This document shows positions 1 to 10,374 of a DNA stretch of 25,629 bases, in pieces. The notes beneath the pieces were generated by a model. The model searched no databases, had not been told where the DNA came from, and saw only the letters and a list, made by a program, of their open reading frames with translations. Both the position numbers and the translations under genes were made by a program. The stretch lies in the NCBI GenBank assembly GCA_033296885.1, contig MU864099.1:1-25629 (forward strand), in the 5' to 3' direction. Each line of letters opens with the position of its first letter. Position 1 is the first letter of the stretch. The DNA is from Triangularia verruculosa (Eukaryota > Ascomycota > Sordariomycetes > Sordariales > Podosporaceae).

Positions 1-1068
1 TTAGCATGGTTGAAATATTGATAAAGTCAAGAGGTGTATACCCTATCAGGTTAGTAAGTCACACGCTACCATTTAAAAAGCTGGGATAGGTGTAGGTGCA
101 ACTTTTTCACTGCTTGACAGCACAACTCACCGAAGATAAAGTAGCAAAGCATCGGGCCACGGCATAGGACACGATGAGGCGGCCCCGTATCTGCTGGCTT
201 GTCAACGGCGCCCCCGCAATGTGGGCGACGGGATGATACAGGTCGACGGTAGCATAATGGACATCGATTGGGTGCAAAATGGAACGGTCTCCTTGTCACA
301 CATGGCCCGGCAATCTCCATGACTCGATATATTATGGTAATAGACCTGCGAAGCTGCAACCATGCCCGAAGGGAGTGAGGGCGTGGGAGAGGGTTTCCGC
401 GGCCGCAACAAGGTGGGTTGACGACCTGGTGATTGATCAATTGGAATCTCGGCACGGTGGTCCTTGCGTGGGCTTGGCCTCCTCCAGAGCGCTTTTCATG
501 TTAGCTGGTACTGGCATCGAAGCTGAATCCCGTGTGGTCTTGCATTAGTTCCCATGTTGCATGCGTGCTGCGCTCCATCGTTCACGCCCGCCCTGAGGAC
601 ACCTGCCATGTTGTTCAGGGGGCCCACCGCTGATCTCTTCTAGTGCTCGATTTCCCTCCAGTCAAGCTCAGTCTACACATGGGGTGCTGATAGCCCAACC
701 AAGAGCTAAACTTATGCGAAAAACAAGGGCCGTTTGGCTCTGGTTCTGTACTGATATCAATTCCAGTCTAGATTCACGATGCCAGAGGGTTGGGGTTATA
801 GAAGCATGGGCCCAAATGTGGGGCATAGAATGCAGGGAACCGCTTTTGTGTTCGCTGAGCTAGCTCGATAGAGTATAGTCTCAATCGCTTGGTGCAAGCT
901 TTGACCACCACCGATCATGATATCGATTCTCTGTGTGCATTTACAGGTGACAGCGCCTCGAGATCGATCTCGTCACGACAGCCCCCTCCCAGCAAGCCTT
1001 TACGAGCAGTACCTCTCGATCTATACAAGCCGACTGCATAATCAAGAAAGAAGCCACCACACCCAACA
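1..1068. other. Upstream region of COQ9, no gene recognised
   Basis: No open frame here has a recognisable protein; the longer ones (around 66-455 minus and 279-548 plus) show no family motif and overlap each other. I see no tRNA B-box and no transposon feature. The last 60-100 bases before position 1069 are a typical fungal leader, ending in an A/C-rich context (acccaacaATG) that fits the COQ9 start. A 14-nt palindrome lies at 959-972. The first ~900 bases may belong to the regulatory region of COQ9 or of a gene left of the window. Confidence 0.6.
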
Positions 1069-1956
1069 ATGACTTCCCCAGGCGCCGTCACCTACTCCGG
1101 TGCCGCGGCCCGGCGCATCCTCCTCCGGCCGGCCACCACCGTCCGATCCCTCTCCAGAAGCCTCCCTACCACGGCCGCCCGGCCACTCACCACCTCAACA
1201 TCAACCCTCCCCTCCCGCCAGCAAACATCACCCCAGCCACAACAACGCCCACCACGACACCTCCAGTCCAGAACCTACCACTCCACCACCCACCCCTCCC
1301 CCCCAGGGCCCTTCACCCAAGCCGAAACCCCCCTCCTCACCACCGCCCTCACGAGCCACGTCCCCCTCCACGGCTTCACCCTCACCTCCCTCACCCTCGC
1401 CGCCCGCGACCTCTCCCTCCTCCCCATCTCCCCCTCCTTCCTCGGCCCCTCCCCGGTCTTCCGACTAATCCACTACCACCTCTACTCCACCCGAACCACC
1501 CTCAGCTCCCTCACGGCCGTCCACTCGGCCTCCCTCTCCGGCCTCTCCCCCCCGGAAAAAGTCGAACTCCTCACTTGGCTCCGACTGAAACAAAACGAAG
1601 CCATCATTCCCCACTGGCAGCAAGCCCTCGCCGTCATGGCGCAACCCTCCCACGTCCCGACGGCAGTCAAAGAACTCGCCCTGCTCGCCGACGAGATCTA
1701 CTACCTCGCCGGGGACCAATCTGTCGATCCGAGCTGGTACACCAAGAGAGGCGGGCTGAGCGGGATCTACGCTGCCGCCGAGCTCTTCATGACTACCGAT
1801 AAGAGCGAGGGGTTCCAGGAGACGAGGAGGTTCCTGAGACGGAGGCTGCAAGAGGCGGAGGAGTTGGCTGGGGTTGCAAAGAGCGTGGGGGAGTGGATCG
1901 GTTTTACGGCGAGCGCGGGGGTGAATGTGTTGAGGAGTAAGGGGGTTAGGATATAA
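1069..1956 (+). CDS. COQ9: Ubiquinone biosynthesis protein COQ9, mitochondrial
   Basis: Single-exon gene of 295 aa. COQ9 is a lipid-binding protein with a TetR-like fold on the matrix side of the inner mitochondrial membrane; it presents the ubiquinone intermediate to the hydroxylase COQ7 within the CoQ synthome. Seen here: an Arg/Ser/Thr-rich, acid-free N-terminus (about residues 1-70) that suits a mitochondrial presequence, then the helical core from about residue 85. The C-terminal COQ9 block is clear, with DPSWYTKRGGLSGIYAAAEL followed by FMTTDKSEGFQETRRFLRRR. The ATG at 1069 is preceded by acccaaca. Length fits fungal COQ9, where the presequence varies. The coding strand is very C-rich in its first half and G-rich at its end, which opens long spurious frames on both strands. 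It converges with SMC6. Family identity is firm; the presequence cleavage site cannot be placed. Confidence 0.95.
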   Translation: MTSPGAVTYSGAAARRILLRPATTVRSLSRSLPTTAARPLTTSTSTLPSRQQTSPQPQQRPPRHLQSRTYHSTTHPSPPGPFTQAETPLLTTALTSHVPLHGFTLTSLTLAARDLSLLPISPSFLGPSPVFRLIHYHLYSTRTTLSSLTAVHSASLSGLSPPEKVELLTWLRLKQNEAIIPHWQQALAVMAQPSHVPTAVKELALLADEIYYLAGDQSVDPSWYTKRGGLSGIYAAAELFMTTDKSEGFQETRRFLRRRLQEAEELAGVAKSVGEWIGFTASAGVNVLRSKGVRI

Positions 1957-2313
1957 GACAGAGAAAAGAAACTTAGATCTTGTTGTTTGTATTATAGTTG
2001 TATGTATAACCACTAGCTAAAGATTTGGGTTTTGGAGCCAAAAGAGCTTCAAGAAAAAAACAAGATAAACGTACAGAGATGGCCGTAGATAAGGTCCATT
2101 TGCAAAAGCAAAACCCAGTCATCCGTCGTAAACATACACACACCCCAAACCTATTGATGGCCGTTCCAACACAAAGATGCATGCGATTCCTAGACCTCCG
2201 ACCCAAGTCCAACGCCAGCATGATCCTACCCAGCAACTCCGTTTCCGATTCGATATAACGATGAATGTACAGTCGCGCACGAACAACATAACCCGTGCCC
2301 CCAAAAAAGATGA
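1957..2313. other. Convergent 3' region between COQ9 and SMC6
   Basis: This 357-bp interval separates two stop codons that face each other. It is more AT-rich than the flanking genes and should hold both 3' UTRs and polyadenylation sites. Short open frames here on both strands show no family motif. No other feature seen. Confidence 0.6.
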
Positions 2314-5300
2314 TTACATGCTGGTGAGTTGCCGTTGACGCGGATCAACGAGCCGAATAAGCTTAACATCAGCCTCGAGAGCGTTACTGCCCTCGATGGC
2401 GTTGGGCGTGATGAAGATGTATTGCCGGTTAACGGACCTTCGAGCAGCAGTAATCTAGAAGAGAGTCAGTAAAAGAAATCAACAACAATACCAACCAAGT
2501 CAAACTTACCAGCATGTTTGTGCTGATGGCGCGGTTGACGTTGTCCATGAACACATCAAACTCGTCCAAACACCGCAGCGGCGAGCCCATGGCCTCCCAG
2601 ATGGCCAACAGCAAGCAGATAGAAGCAAAAGATTTCTCTCCGCCAGACAAAGTCTTGGTACTCCGTCCATTTGCACGTTTCTCCGTCTTGTCTGGCTCCA
2701 CCTGAAGGTCCAGAGCCCTGCGTTGGTGATCCAGCAGCAGCTTTCCTCGGAACCCACGCTCGCTGAGAAGATAGATGAAGTTGGCTCGCGACTGGGACGA
2801 GATATAACGCTGGAACTTGCGCCACTTGTCCAGGCGCTGGCTCAGCGTTTGCCTAAGACGATCATTGAGCTCTTTCATCGAGTTGAGGGTATTGACTGCT
2901 CTGGTGTACGTCTCCCGCGCCTTGGCAACAAGAGTATGAACTTGTTGCTCGTCCATCTTGCGATTTTCGATGAGCTTGTCGTATCGGTCACGGAGCGCAT
3001 AGTATGTTTTGTCCACCGACTGTTCGCTCTCGCCCTCCAACAAATGAACCCGTTCAGCACACACCTTGCTAGCATCTTTTGTCTCTTTTGCTATCCTCGC
3101 GTGCTCCCTCTCGATGCTCTCTTCCACCTCCTTCTGCTCTTCCTTCAAAGTATTGCATTTCGCAGTACTCTCATTTTTCTCCCTGAGAAGAATCTGCCGA
3201 TTGGCCGTCGCAGATTTAAGCTTCTCTTCCGCCTTCCTCACCCGGGCCTCGGAATCCTTGAGCTGAAGCTTTTCAGCTTTGTATTTCTTCCTAGCTTCTT
3301 CGGTCTCGACATTTTTCTTGTCCTTGGCCAGTACCAGCCCGGTAACCTGCTCGCCGTGGTGGGCCTTTTGCTCCTGTGCTTGAGCTAGCTGTTCCCGTAA
3401 ACTCTGAAGTCTGGCGTCAGTCCCATCCCATTCGTCCAGGGCGATCTCGATCCTCGTGATATCCTCCACGGTTTGGTCAAGCTGAGATTTGAGATTGTTG
3501 CCCTCTTTCTGCGCTTTGGCGAGCTCAGCCTTGCAGCGAGAGTTTTCTTGCTGGGCACGTCTGTATTCAAGCCCGAGAGCCTGGAGATCTGACTGCAATT
3601 TCGACAGGGACTCCTTCAAGAAAGCAATCTGTGATCCAGATTCCGTCTTCAGACGCTTTTGGTCTCGCACAACGATTGGGTTGGTTTGGTATGTACTGCC
3701 GTTGTTGGTGAGGCGATAACCTATGGTTTTCTCGTGCCTCTTATCAACAAAACACAAGCACATCTTGACGTTGCGCGGAGGCGCCGCCTCAAACATGACA
3801 TCCTGGGCTTTTGTGCGCTTTGGAATTAGCAGCACTTGCTCGATCAAATTGTTGATAACGAGCGTATCCCGGACAGCCTGGTTATCGATCTTGAGGATCC
3901 TCAGGATAGTATCGAAGCTAGCATCTGGCTCTTTGCCCGCCAGGTTGAGGGGGTTTCGTTGTCCCACGAAAATAGGACTCCCGTTGGCGTTAAGGCCGCA
4001 TCGCTTCATTATATTGGCAAGAATATTCGCATCGCTCTTGCTGAAGACGATGAATCCGTTCAAGTTGTTGCCAAAGAATGACTCTAGAATCCCTCCCCAC
4101 TCCGGCTTGTGAAGATGTATGAGCGTACCTAGTGGGCCGATGGGCTTCTGCTGAAATCGATTATCTTCGTTGATCGCTTTCAGAAACCTCGGCATTTTGG
4201 GGTCGTATCCGTCAAGTGGCGAGCCGGCATTCTTTTGGATATCTTCGATGTCCTTCTCAACCTTGCCGATATCCCGCTGCTTTCTGGTGATCTGGTCTTT
4301 GACTTGCTTCAAAGCTTCGGACGAACTCTCCACCTGGTTCGTGATCTGGGGAATCAACTTCTTGTTGTCCTCAATCTTTTGCCGGATTTCCTCGGCCCTG
4401 GCCTCGGCCGCCCCACGCTCCTTCATCTTTTGGGCTTGGGCGCCACCGTGGGCTTGCTGCAGACTCCTCTCTTCATCGGCGATCTTCCTCTCAAAATTCT
4501 TGACCTGATCATTCATGGTCTTCCAGTTCGTGTGCGCTTCTCGCTCCTCGGCTTGAACCTTCGTGAGCTCTTTTACCAAGAGATCAAAGTGAGCCTTTGC
4601 CTCATCAACTTTGCCCTTCAATTCCGGTTCCTCTTCTTTGACCCTCTCGAGTTTCGCGGTGGCGGTGGTCACCTCTGCGTCTGCCTGAGCAAATTCTTCG
4701 GATTTTTGATTCATGATTTCTTCGACCGGCACCAGCTTCCTGTTGACCTCGGCGAGATTCGCCTGTTTCACCGCAAGTCTCTTTTCGCAAGTATCGACAC
4801 GAGACCAGGCCAACTTCAGCCGCATGTTGTTGATTTTGTCGCGCATCACTCGCTCGCCATCGAGAGTCTCTAATAGGCGGTCTGCCTTCACCCGTTCCGC
4901 TTTTGCTAGTTCAACCCGTTTCTCTTGATCTGGGACTTTTGCCTCCATCTGGCCCAAGCTTTCAGCAATCAGCTTGTAGTCGTTATCTAGCTGCTGGAGT
5001 TGAACACCCTCAATGAAGAACTTGTACTTCTGAGCCTTGGTAGAAGCATTCAGAAACTGTCGGGCGTTGTCCTGTGACAGCACATTGAGCGGGTTGTCGA
5101 CCTGGAGAGCATAGTACTCTACAATTTCCTCCACCTCCTGCTTCTTTGTCGAGTGGATGGCACCAGTGGCGGTCTTGATCTTGAAACCGCTGCTGCCGGT
5201 CCTAGAGAAGTGGCGCTCCACAATAATGGAATCACCGTAGATATGGTACTTGAAAGCATCCACTCCCTGATTCTTGATCTTGACAATCAGGACGGCCTTC

Positions 5301-5928
5301 TCAGTCCCTTCCTTGATGAAGGCCTTGAGGCTGCCACCACGGTTTGTCGAGCTTGCCTTTCCACCCAAACAGAGCGTGATTGCTGTCAGGATAGCGCTCT
5401 TTCCACTGCCGTTCTCCCCCACAATAAAGTTGAGAAGGGGACCCAGGTCGCAGTGAAGCTTCGTGTGACACATGAAGTTGATACACGTGATGGACTCAAG
5501 GATGCCGTTTTCCGCAACCACGTTCTCTCCCAGAAGGTTCGGCCGTGACCGCAGACGCTGAGTCGCCTTCTGGTCGTCGGCGAGTTCGTTCTGCAGATGC
5601 TCGAATCCATTGTCGCGCATTAATTCGTACTGAGTCCGTGGAGGTGTGTCAGGCGACGCAGGCCGCCGGTAATCGGCTTCATCATCGTGGTCCGCAGCAG
5701 GCGTCTCGTCCCGCTCGTCGGAAAGCCGGACACGTTTTCGCTGGTACGAAATCAGAAAACCGTACGTGCAGACACGCGACGCAACAGCGAGAAAGTAGGC
5801 CCGGGACTTACTGATTCGCCATTTTGATGTGGACGTGGTGGTGAGTCCTCCTCTTCATCATCCTCGTCATGGTAGTTCCGCTTCCGCGAGGACTCGGCGC
5901 TCAGGTTATTTATCGTCCTCGACGGCAT
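2314..5928 (-). CDS. SMC6: SMC6, ATPase subunit of the SMC5/6 complex
   Basis: Three exons, read from high to low coordinate: 5928-5812, 5740-2510 and 2454-2314, giving 1162 aa, normal for SMC6. Introns of 71 bp (5741-5811) and 55 bp (2455-2509) have GTAAGT donors and TACCAG/TCTAG acceptors, both phase 0. SMC6 pairs with SMC5 and the NSE subunits in homologous-recombination repair and resolution of replication intermediates. Seen: an N-terminal tail with basic clusters (RKRNYH, RKRVRL), Walker A GENGSGKS at about 147-154, coiled coil to about 540, a globular hinge at about 545-735, a second coiled coil, the ABC signature LSGGEKSF near 1070, and Walker B running into LDEFDVFMD near 1097. The last exon encodes the conserved ITAARRS...QYIFITP tail. 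The start is the first in-frame ATG; further upstream the frame has no ATG. It shares a promoter region with the ECD/SGT1-like gene. Confidence 0.96.
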
Positions 5929-6459
5929 CCTGAGAACAATGGGGGGGGTGGTTTGGAAGCCTCTGGTAGGAAAAGGTCTCAGACACCCTAGGTAGCCGAT
6001 GCCCGGTCCTGGAGCTGTTTGTGGGTGCGAGGTGGGCAGCGCAGGATCAGGGGCACGCGTTGTCCCCTGCAGCGCCAAAGGCCCCGCAAACGCGTCTGTC
6101 GCGCGAACTGCCCCCCAGATCCAGTGACTTTTTTGTCTCCACTTCCGCCCAGCGTTGATTGACAGCGGCCCGTGCAGACGCTTGTGAAACCCCCCGGTTA
6201 TAGTGGATCAGATCCCCTGGTTGGGTTTGGTGCCAGATTGGGAGTTGTATCGAGTGAGCAGTGATGTTGAGGTCTAGATCTGAGAGTTGGGCGAAATAAA
6301 GTCGATTGGACTCTAAAACATTCAAAGTTAGGCAACTATCCACCACAAGGAAGCTTCAACCCGGCCCGTCCTGTTCTTGCCCGCGCCCGCCCATCAAACA
6401 GCTGATAGCTCCTTGTCTCATTGAAAGATCGAGATTCGAAAAATATAACAAGAAAGAAA
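5929..6459. promoter_or_regulatory. Divergent promoter between SMC6 and ECD/SGT1-like gene
   Basis: This 531-bp interval separates two start codons pointing away from each other, so it must carry both promoters and 5' UTRs. It contains two ACGCGT hexamers (6055-6060 and 6090-6095), a nearby TCGCGCGA palindrome (6099-6106), and a G-run just upstream of the SMC6 ATG. The side next to the plus-strand gene is A-rich just before the ATG at 6460. No separate gene is seen inside it. Confidence 0.75.
6055..6106. promoter_or_regulatory. Paired ACGCGT (MCB-like) boxes upstream of SMC6
   Basis: ACGCGT occurs at 6055-6060 and again at 6090-6095, followed by TCGCGCGA at 6099-6106. The distance to the SMC6 ATG is about 130-180 bp. 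ACGCGT is the MluI cell-cycle box bound by MBF (Mbp1-Swi6) in yeasts and drives G1/S expression of replication and repair genes. Binding here is inferred from the motif and the type of target gene only. Confidence 0.45.
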
Positions 6460-8465
6460 ATGGACAATGCCCCCGAACTGCGTCCTGGGGATGAAGGCTT
6501 CGATGGATTTCGTATGAGGCTTCCCGAGGACTGTGTCGAGTACATGCTGTTCGTCATTGGCGAAAAGTCGGACAATGGTCTTCCCAGTCTGGAAGCTGTG
6601 AAAAAGGCAGCTGATAAAAAGTTGACAGAGCTGGCAAAAGATTACATCTGGCAGCGAGAACCGTTCAGACTGGAGACAAAAATCCAAAAAGGTGAGTGTG
6701 CTCCGCATCCAAGTGAATTAGACAGACCCAGCTAACCGCCCCTTTAGGCTCTGGTCTGTCCTATCTCCACGGGACTACTCATTATGGCGACAATGTTGAG
6801 GATGAGTGGCTCATAGTCTACCTCCTCCGGGAGCTCACCAAGTCGTTCCCCAACCTCTGGGTCCGTGTTTCAGACAGCGACGGCGAGTTTCTCCTCATTG
6901 AAGCAGCCAAGGTCTTGCCCAAGTGGCTCAGCCCCGAAAACGACACCAACCGAGTATGGATTCACCAAAGCAAACTCCTCATTATCCCTTTGGATAACAC
7001 CAGCCCCAATAAAAACCTCACCTTGACGTCCGCCATCTCAATGATAAAGTCCACCCCTTCCGCTCTTCTTCACTCCCCCTTCATCGAGGCCGAATCTTTC
7101 TACCGTCTGGAAAAGTACCCCTCCGCCATCTCCTCCTCCACTCACTACGCCCTCGTTACCATCCCCAGGAAACTAGCCTACATCCTTCACTCCCGCCCCC
7201 AATCCATCGCCCCGGCCACTGAAGCCTTCTACCTCCGAGACCCCGCCTCCCTTAAGCCGCTTCTCTTCCCCTCCCCATCGACACCACTCATCTTCCCACC
7301 AAACGACCTAATCACCATCTCAATCCGCTTCACAAAAGTTCTCTACGCCCAGCTCAAATCCCAGCACTTTGCCCCCCCACCGCCAGCATGGAAGGCCCTC
7401 CTCCACGCCGCAGAAGTAGAAGCAGCTACGAACCCCACCTCAGACTCTGCCCAAAAGACTCTTGCGAGGTTAGATCTAGGAATGAAACTCACCACTGGAT
7501 TTGAGCTACTCTGTTCAGGCGACAAAGCGGAGACACATCCCAACCGAGTAGTTCGAGAAGTTGCTCTGCTGCTGGAAGATCTAGCCGAGGACGGGGAAGA
7601 CAACATCCTGCCAACCGACGAACAAATCGAGAAAGAATGGGGCGATGCCAAGAGAGAAGATGATGACAGCTGGATGGACATCGACTACACTCAATTCGAG
7701 AAAGAGCTTGCCGGCTCTGGCTCTGGTAACAAACCACCAAAACCCGACAAAGCAAAGGGAGAAAGAGGCTTCGGCGACGCCAGCACCCAAGCCGACCTTC
7801 AAAAAATCGTCGAGAGGTTCGAGGCATTTCTCAACGACGAAGACGCTGGTGTGGATGGAGCCGTGTTAGGAGATGAAGACGACGACGAAGACGAAATGGA
7901 CGTTGACGACGATGAAAGCGGCGAAGATGAGGAGTGGGAGGACGAAGATAAAGAAGTCAGTTTTGACGAGGAGCAGTTCCAGAGGATGATGAGAGAGATG
8001 ATGGGGTTGCCGGGGGATGATGGGAAACAATCGGCATCAACAACCCAGCCGGGAACAAAAGACAAAGGAAAACAAACCCCGGCTGTCGTGGAAGAGGTAG
8101 ATTCTGAAGACGAGGACGAAGCGGAAGCAATCCAGAAAATGATGCAGCAATTCGAAAGCGAGCTTAAAGGCCTGGGAGCATTGAGCTTAGACCCTAAAGC
8201 AACAGCTACGGAGAGGAGGGTCAAAGACGTTGGACAGTCAAGCAAAGAAGAAGAAAGCGAGAATGAAGAGGGGGAAGTAGACATTGACTACAACCTCGCC
8301 AAGAACCTCCTCGAAAGCTTCAAGTCCCAGGCGGGGATGGCAGGTCCGGCAGGGAATTTGCTGGGGCTGATGGGGGTTGTGCTGCCTAGGGACGAAGAAG
8401 ATGATTCTGATGAAGACGATACCACCACGCCTACCATCAAAGGCAAAGGGAAAGAAAAGGCATGA
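6460..8465 (+). CDS. Ecdysoneless/SGT1 family protein (ECD)
   Basis: Two exons, 6460-6691 and 6748-8465, with a 56-bp phase-1 intron (GTGAGT donor, CTTTAG acceptor), giving 649 aa. The join restores a continuous block: DYIWQREPFRLETKIQKG, then SGLSYLHGTTHYGDNVEDEW. This N-terminal region, with VYLLRELTKSFPNLWVRVSD after it, is characteristic of the SGT1/ecdysoneless (ECD) family. The animal member binds the R2TP chaperone and PRPF8 and affects transcription, splicing and cell-cycle progression; it is unrelated to the Skp1 suppressor also called SGT1. The C-terminal half is highly acidic (Asp/Glu runs near 320-350 and 395-410) around a short FDEEQFQRMMREMMGLPGD element, and the tail is Lys-rich. 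The start is the first ATG in an A-rich context. It is divergent from SMC6 and convergent with the next gene, whose stop lies 124 bp away. The biochemical role in filamentous fungi is not established as far as I know. Confidence 0.88.
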
Positions 8466-8589
8466 ATTCTACCTCTTGTGTATTGTATGCAGATATGATA
8501 TTGTACATATACATTCCATTCAGGTTACCCATCACTATTCGTGTCTATCCCTTGATTCCCATGCATGTTCTGTTCCTGAATTATTAACA

Positions 8590-10038
8590 TTACTTCTTCG
8601 GCACCGGCAACTCCAGCTCCCTCATCCTCTTCGCCGGGCTCATCTCCCCCGACGGCCTCGCCACCCCATGTTCCCTCTTATTCCCCAAAGTCTTCATACT
8701 ACTACTGCTACTACTACTCGGCCTGGGTGAATAGCTCGAATAGTGAGAATCACCCGGCCCCAAAACCCCATCCGGCACCTCCGCCAGCCTCCCCAAAATC
8801 ACATTCAACTTCCTCCTCGCCTCCAGCTCCCTCGCCGTCGAATCCGGCCTCGGCCTATAAAACTCGGCCACAATCCTCGTCAAGACGTGATAAACCTGAT
8901 AAAACAACAACCTCACCCCCGCCGACCCCTTCCCTTCTACTATCTGCGTGTCCATCCCCTCCAACCAATCCCCCATCCCCTCTGTTGCCATCGTCGCCAT
9001 CGAATCATTAACCCCCCTCAAAAACCCCTCCGACGGCGGCCTCACCGGTAACTCCCTCGGATCACTAAACACCGTCGCAAAAAGCGGATCCCCAAACACA
9101 CAACCCGCCCAGCTCTGCAATCCCCTTATCCTAACTCCCGTGTCTAGTGTCCTCTCCACCAATACATTCTCATCCTCCGCCGCATCCACCACCACCAGTC
9201 TCGCCACCGTCACATCATCCAGCAGATACCCCAACCGTCGAAAATGCCGTCGAATACTCGAGTACCCCAGCACAACAGCCATATCCTCCCCATCCCTCAA
9301 CACCCCCTCCAGCATCGAGTGAAAAGCCATCGACCACGACGCTGCCCCGCTCGTCCCAAACAACCCCCCCGTTTGATGTTGCGCCGTTCGCTGGTGTTGC
9401 TGTTGCGGTAGTTGCAGCAAAGGAATAACAGCCGCCAAAGGACCGAATCGTCCGGAAGGCGAGACCAAGTTCGGTTGGGTGAACAACCGTCGGTAGAAAC
9501 CCCCGAGCTCAAAGTCTAGCTGTTGTCGTTCGACTGAATGTAAATCGTCTGGGATTTCGGGATCTAGTAACCCAACTGCTGTCCCTTTACTCGGTTCGTA
9601 AAACGCAAACTGCTCGCGGAGGGGGGTGGTAGTGTCCTGGCCGTGGTGGGATAGAGTCGGTAGCAGCTGTAGCATCGTTTCTGAATTTTGGATTTGTTGT
9701 TGTTGTTGTTTGCCGGCCGTCGATGAGAGGGATGGAAGAGACGGCTGGGACGAACCTGGGGAGTTTGATAATGAGGGATTTCGGGCGAGGGTTTGCCGGA
9801 GCCAGGATACTGCTGTTGCTTCTGTCGAGACGATGGCCTGTTCTGCTCTGAGGGGCCGCCACATTGACAGCGGTGGGAGGACGAGGTGGAGGATTGTGTT
9901 GTCGGAGAGGTCGACTTGGTATCTCCTTTGTGGTTGGAGACTTGGGTATGGCTTTACTCGGGTGACGGTGACATCTGGGGATACGGATGTGCCCAGCATA
10001 TCCCGTACTGACTGCTCTGATGGTGGTAGTCGACACAT
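8590..10038 (-). CDS. Fungal APH-like (phosphotransferase-fold) protein, probably catalytically degenerate
   Basis: Single-exon gene of 482 aa, starting at the ATG in the context AAAATGTGTCG; the open frame runs further upstream but only through repeat-rich leader sequence. The protein resembles a fungal group with an aminoglycoside-phosphotransferase/choline-kinase fold. An N-lobe-like stretch near 25-75 (RYQVDLSDNTILHLVLPP, then an acidic helix with EATAVSWL) precedes a low-complexity Gln/Ser linker. A C-lobe follows with SGRFGPLAAV, a GVLRDGEDMAVVLGY helix and LVVVDAAEDENVLVE...GLQSWAGCVFGDPLF. That last block lines up with the APH catalytic loop and metal-binding loop (HGD....N and IDW...GDP). 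The catalytic-loop His is replaced and the Asp of IDW is Ser, so kinase activity is doubtful. The C-terminus is a Ser/Lys-rich tail. Fold assignment is from motif pattern only; substrate unknown. Confidence 0.7.
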   Translation of the reverse strand: MCRLPPSEQSVRDMLGTSVSPDVTVTRVKPYPSLQPQRRYQVDLSDNTILHLVLPPLSMWRPLRAEQAIVSTEATAVSWLRQTLARNPSLSNSPGSSQPSLPSLSSTAGKQQQQQIQNSETMLQLLPTLSHHGQDTTTPLREQFAFYEPSKGTAVGLLDPEIPDDLHSVERQQLDFELGGFYRRLFTQPNLVSPSGRFGPLAAVIPLLQLPQQQHQRTAQHQTGGLFGTSGAASWSMAFHSMLEGVLRDGEDMAVVLGYSSIRRHFRRLGYLLDDVTVARLVVVDAAEDENVLVERTLDTGVRIRGLQSWAGCVFGDPLFATVFSDPRELPVRPPSEGFLRGVNDSMATMATEGMGDWLEGMDTQIVEGKGSAGVRLLFYQVYHVLTRIVAEFYRPRPDSTARELEARRKLNVILGRLAEVPDGVLGPGDSHYSSYSPRPSSSSSSSMKTLGNKREHGVARPSGEMSPAKRMRELELPVPKK

Positions 10039-10374
10039 TTTTGTTCTGTCTGTCGTTGGTGTTGTTTGGCTGTGTGTATACCTAACGTAGATGCCCCTAG
10101 TAGAGCGGATAGGCGTATATAAGGTGCCCGTGTTCAACGGGTGGTTGCCAAAGAGGCAGGTAAGTAAGTGTACTTGATGTTTGTGTGTTTGTGTGTTTGT
10201 GTGTGTGTGTACTTCGGATTTGACGGGACCGTAACAAAGGGGCAAGGGGATAGAACAATAAGCAGTATTCTCAAGCGAGCGAGCTGCGGTCCTGGTGGGT
10301 ATCCCGATTCCCACGCCTTGTTGGTCTTGCCGCTCCGCTACAAAGAACAAGGCCATTGAGCAAGCAAGAGTCAC
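10039..10374. promoter_or_regulatory. Promoter/leader of the APH-like gene
   Basis: Read on the minus strand, a TTATATAC element (10115-10122) lies about 80 bp before the ATG at 10038 and is a plausible TATA box. Further upstream is a CA-type microsatellite (10180-10210). The reading frame of the gene continues through this stretch, but without the composition or motifs of the protein, so I treat it as non-coding. Confidence 0.45.
10180..10210. repeat. TG/CA microsatellite
   Basis: Alternating TTTGTGTG units run into a pure GT run ending at 10210. The tract lies about 140-170 bp upstream of the APH-like start. Length polymorphism is likely; no function is evident. Confidence 0.85.

Noticed and set aside
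959..972. CGAGATCGATCTCG palindrome about 100 bp upstream of COQ9
   Set aside because: A perfect 14-nt palindrome is expected about once or twice by chance in a window this size, and it matches no binding site I know.
1100..2013. Long open frames on both strands overlapping COQ9
   Set aside because: They arise because the C-rich then G-rich sequence lacks stops; their translations are Pro/Ser or Arg/Glu low complexity, while the COQ9 frame has a clear conserved family block.
5929..6078. N-terminal extension of SMC6 by 50 codons
   Set aside because: The frame is open but has no ATG upstream of 5928; the apparent start at 6078 is TTG.
10039..10374. N-terminal extension of the APH-like protein by about 112 codons
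   Set aside because: The extension translates a CA microsatellite and a TATA-containing promoter, and the ATG at 10038 has a good context directly before family-like sequence.
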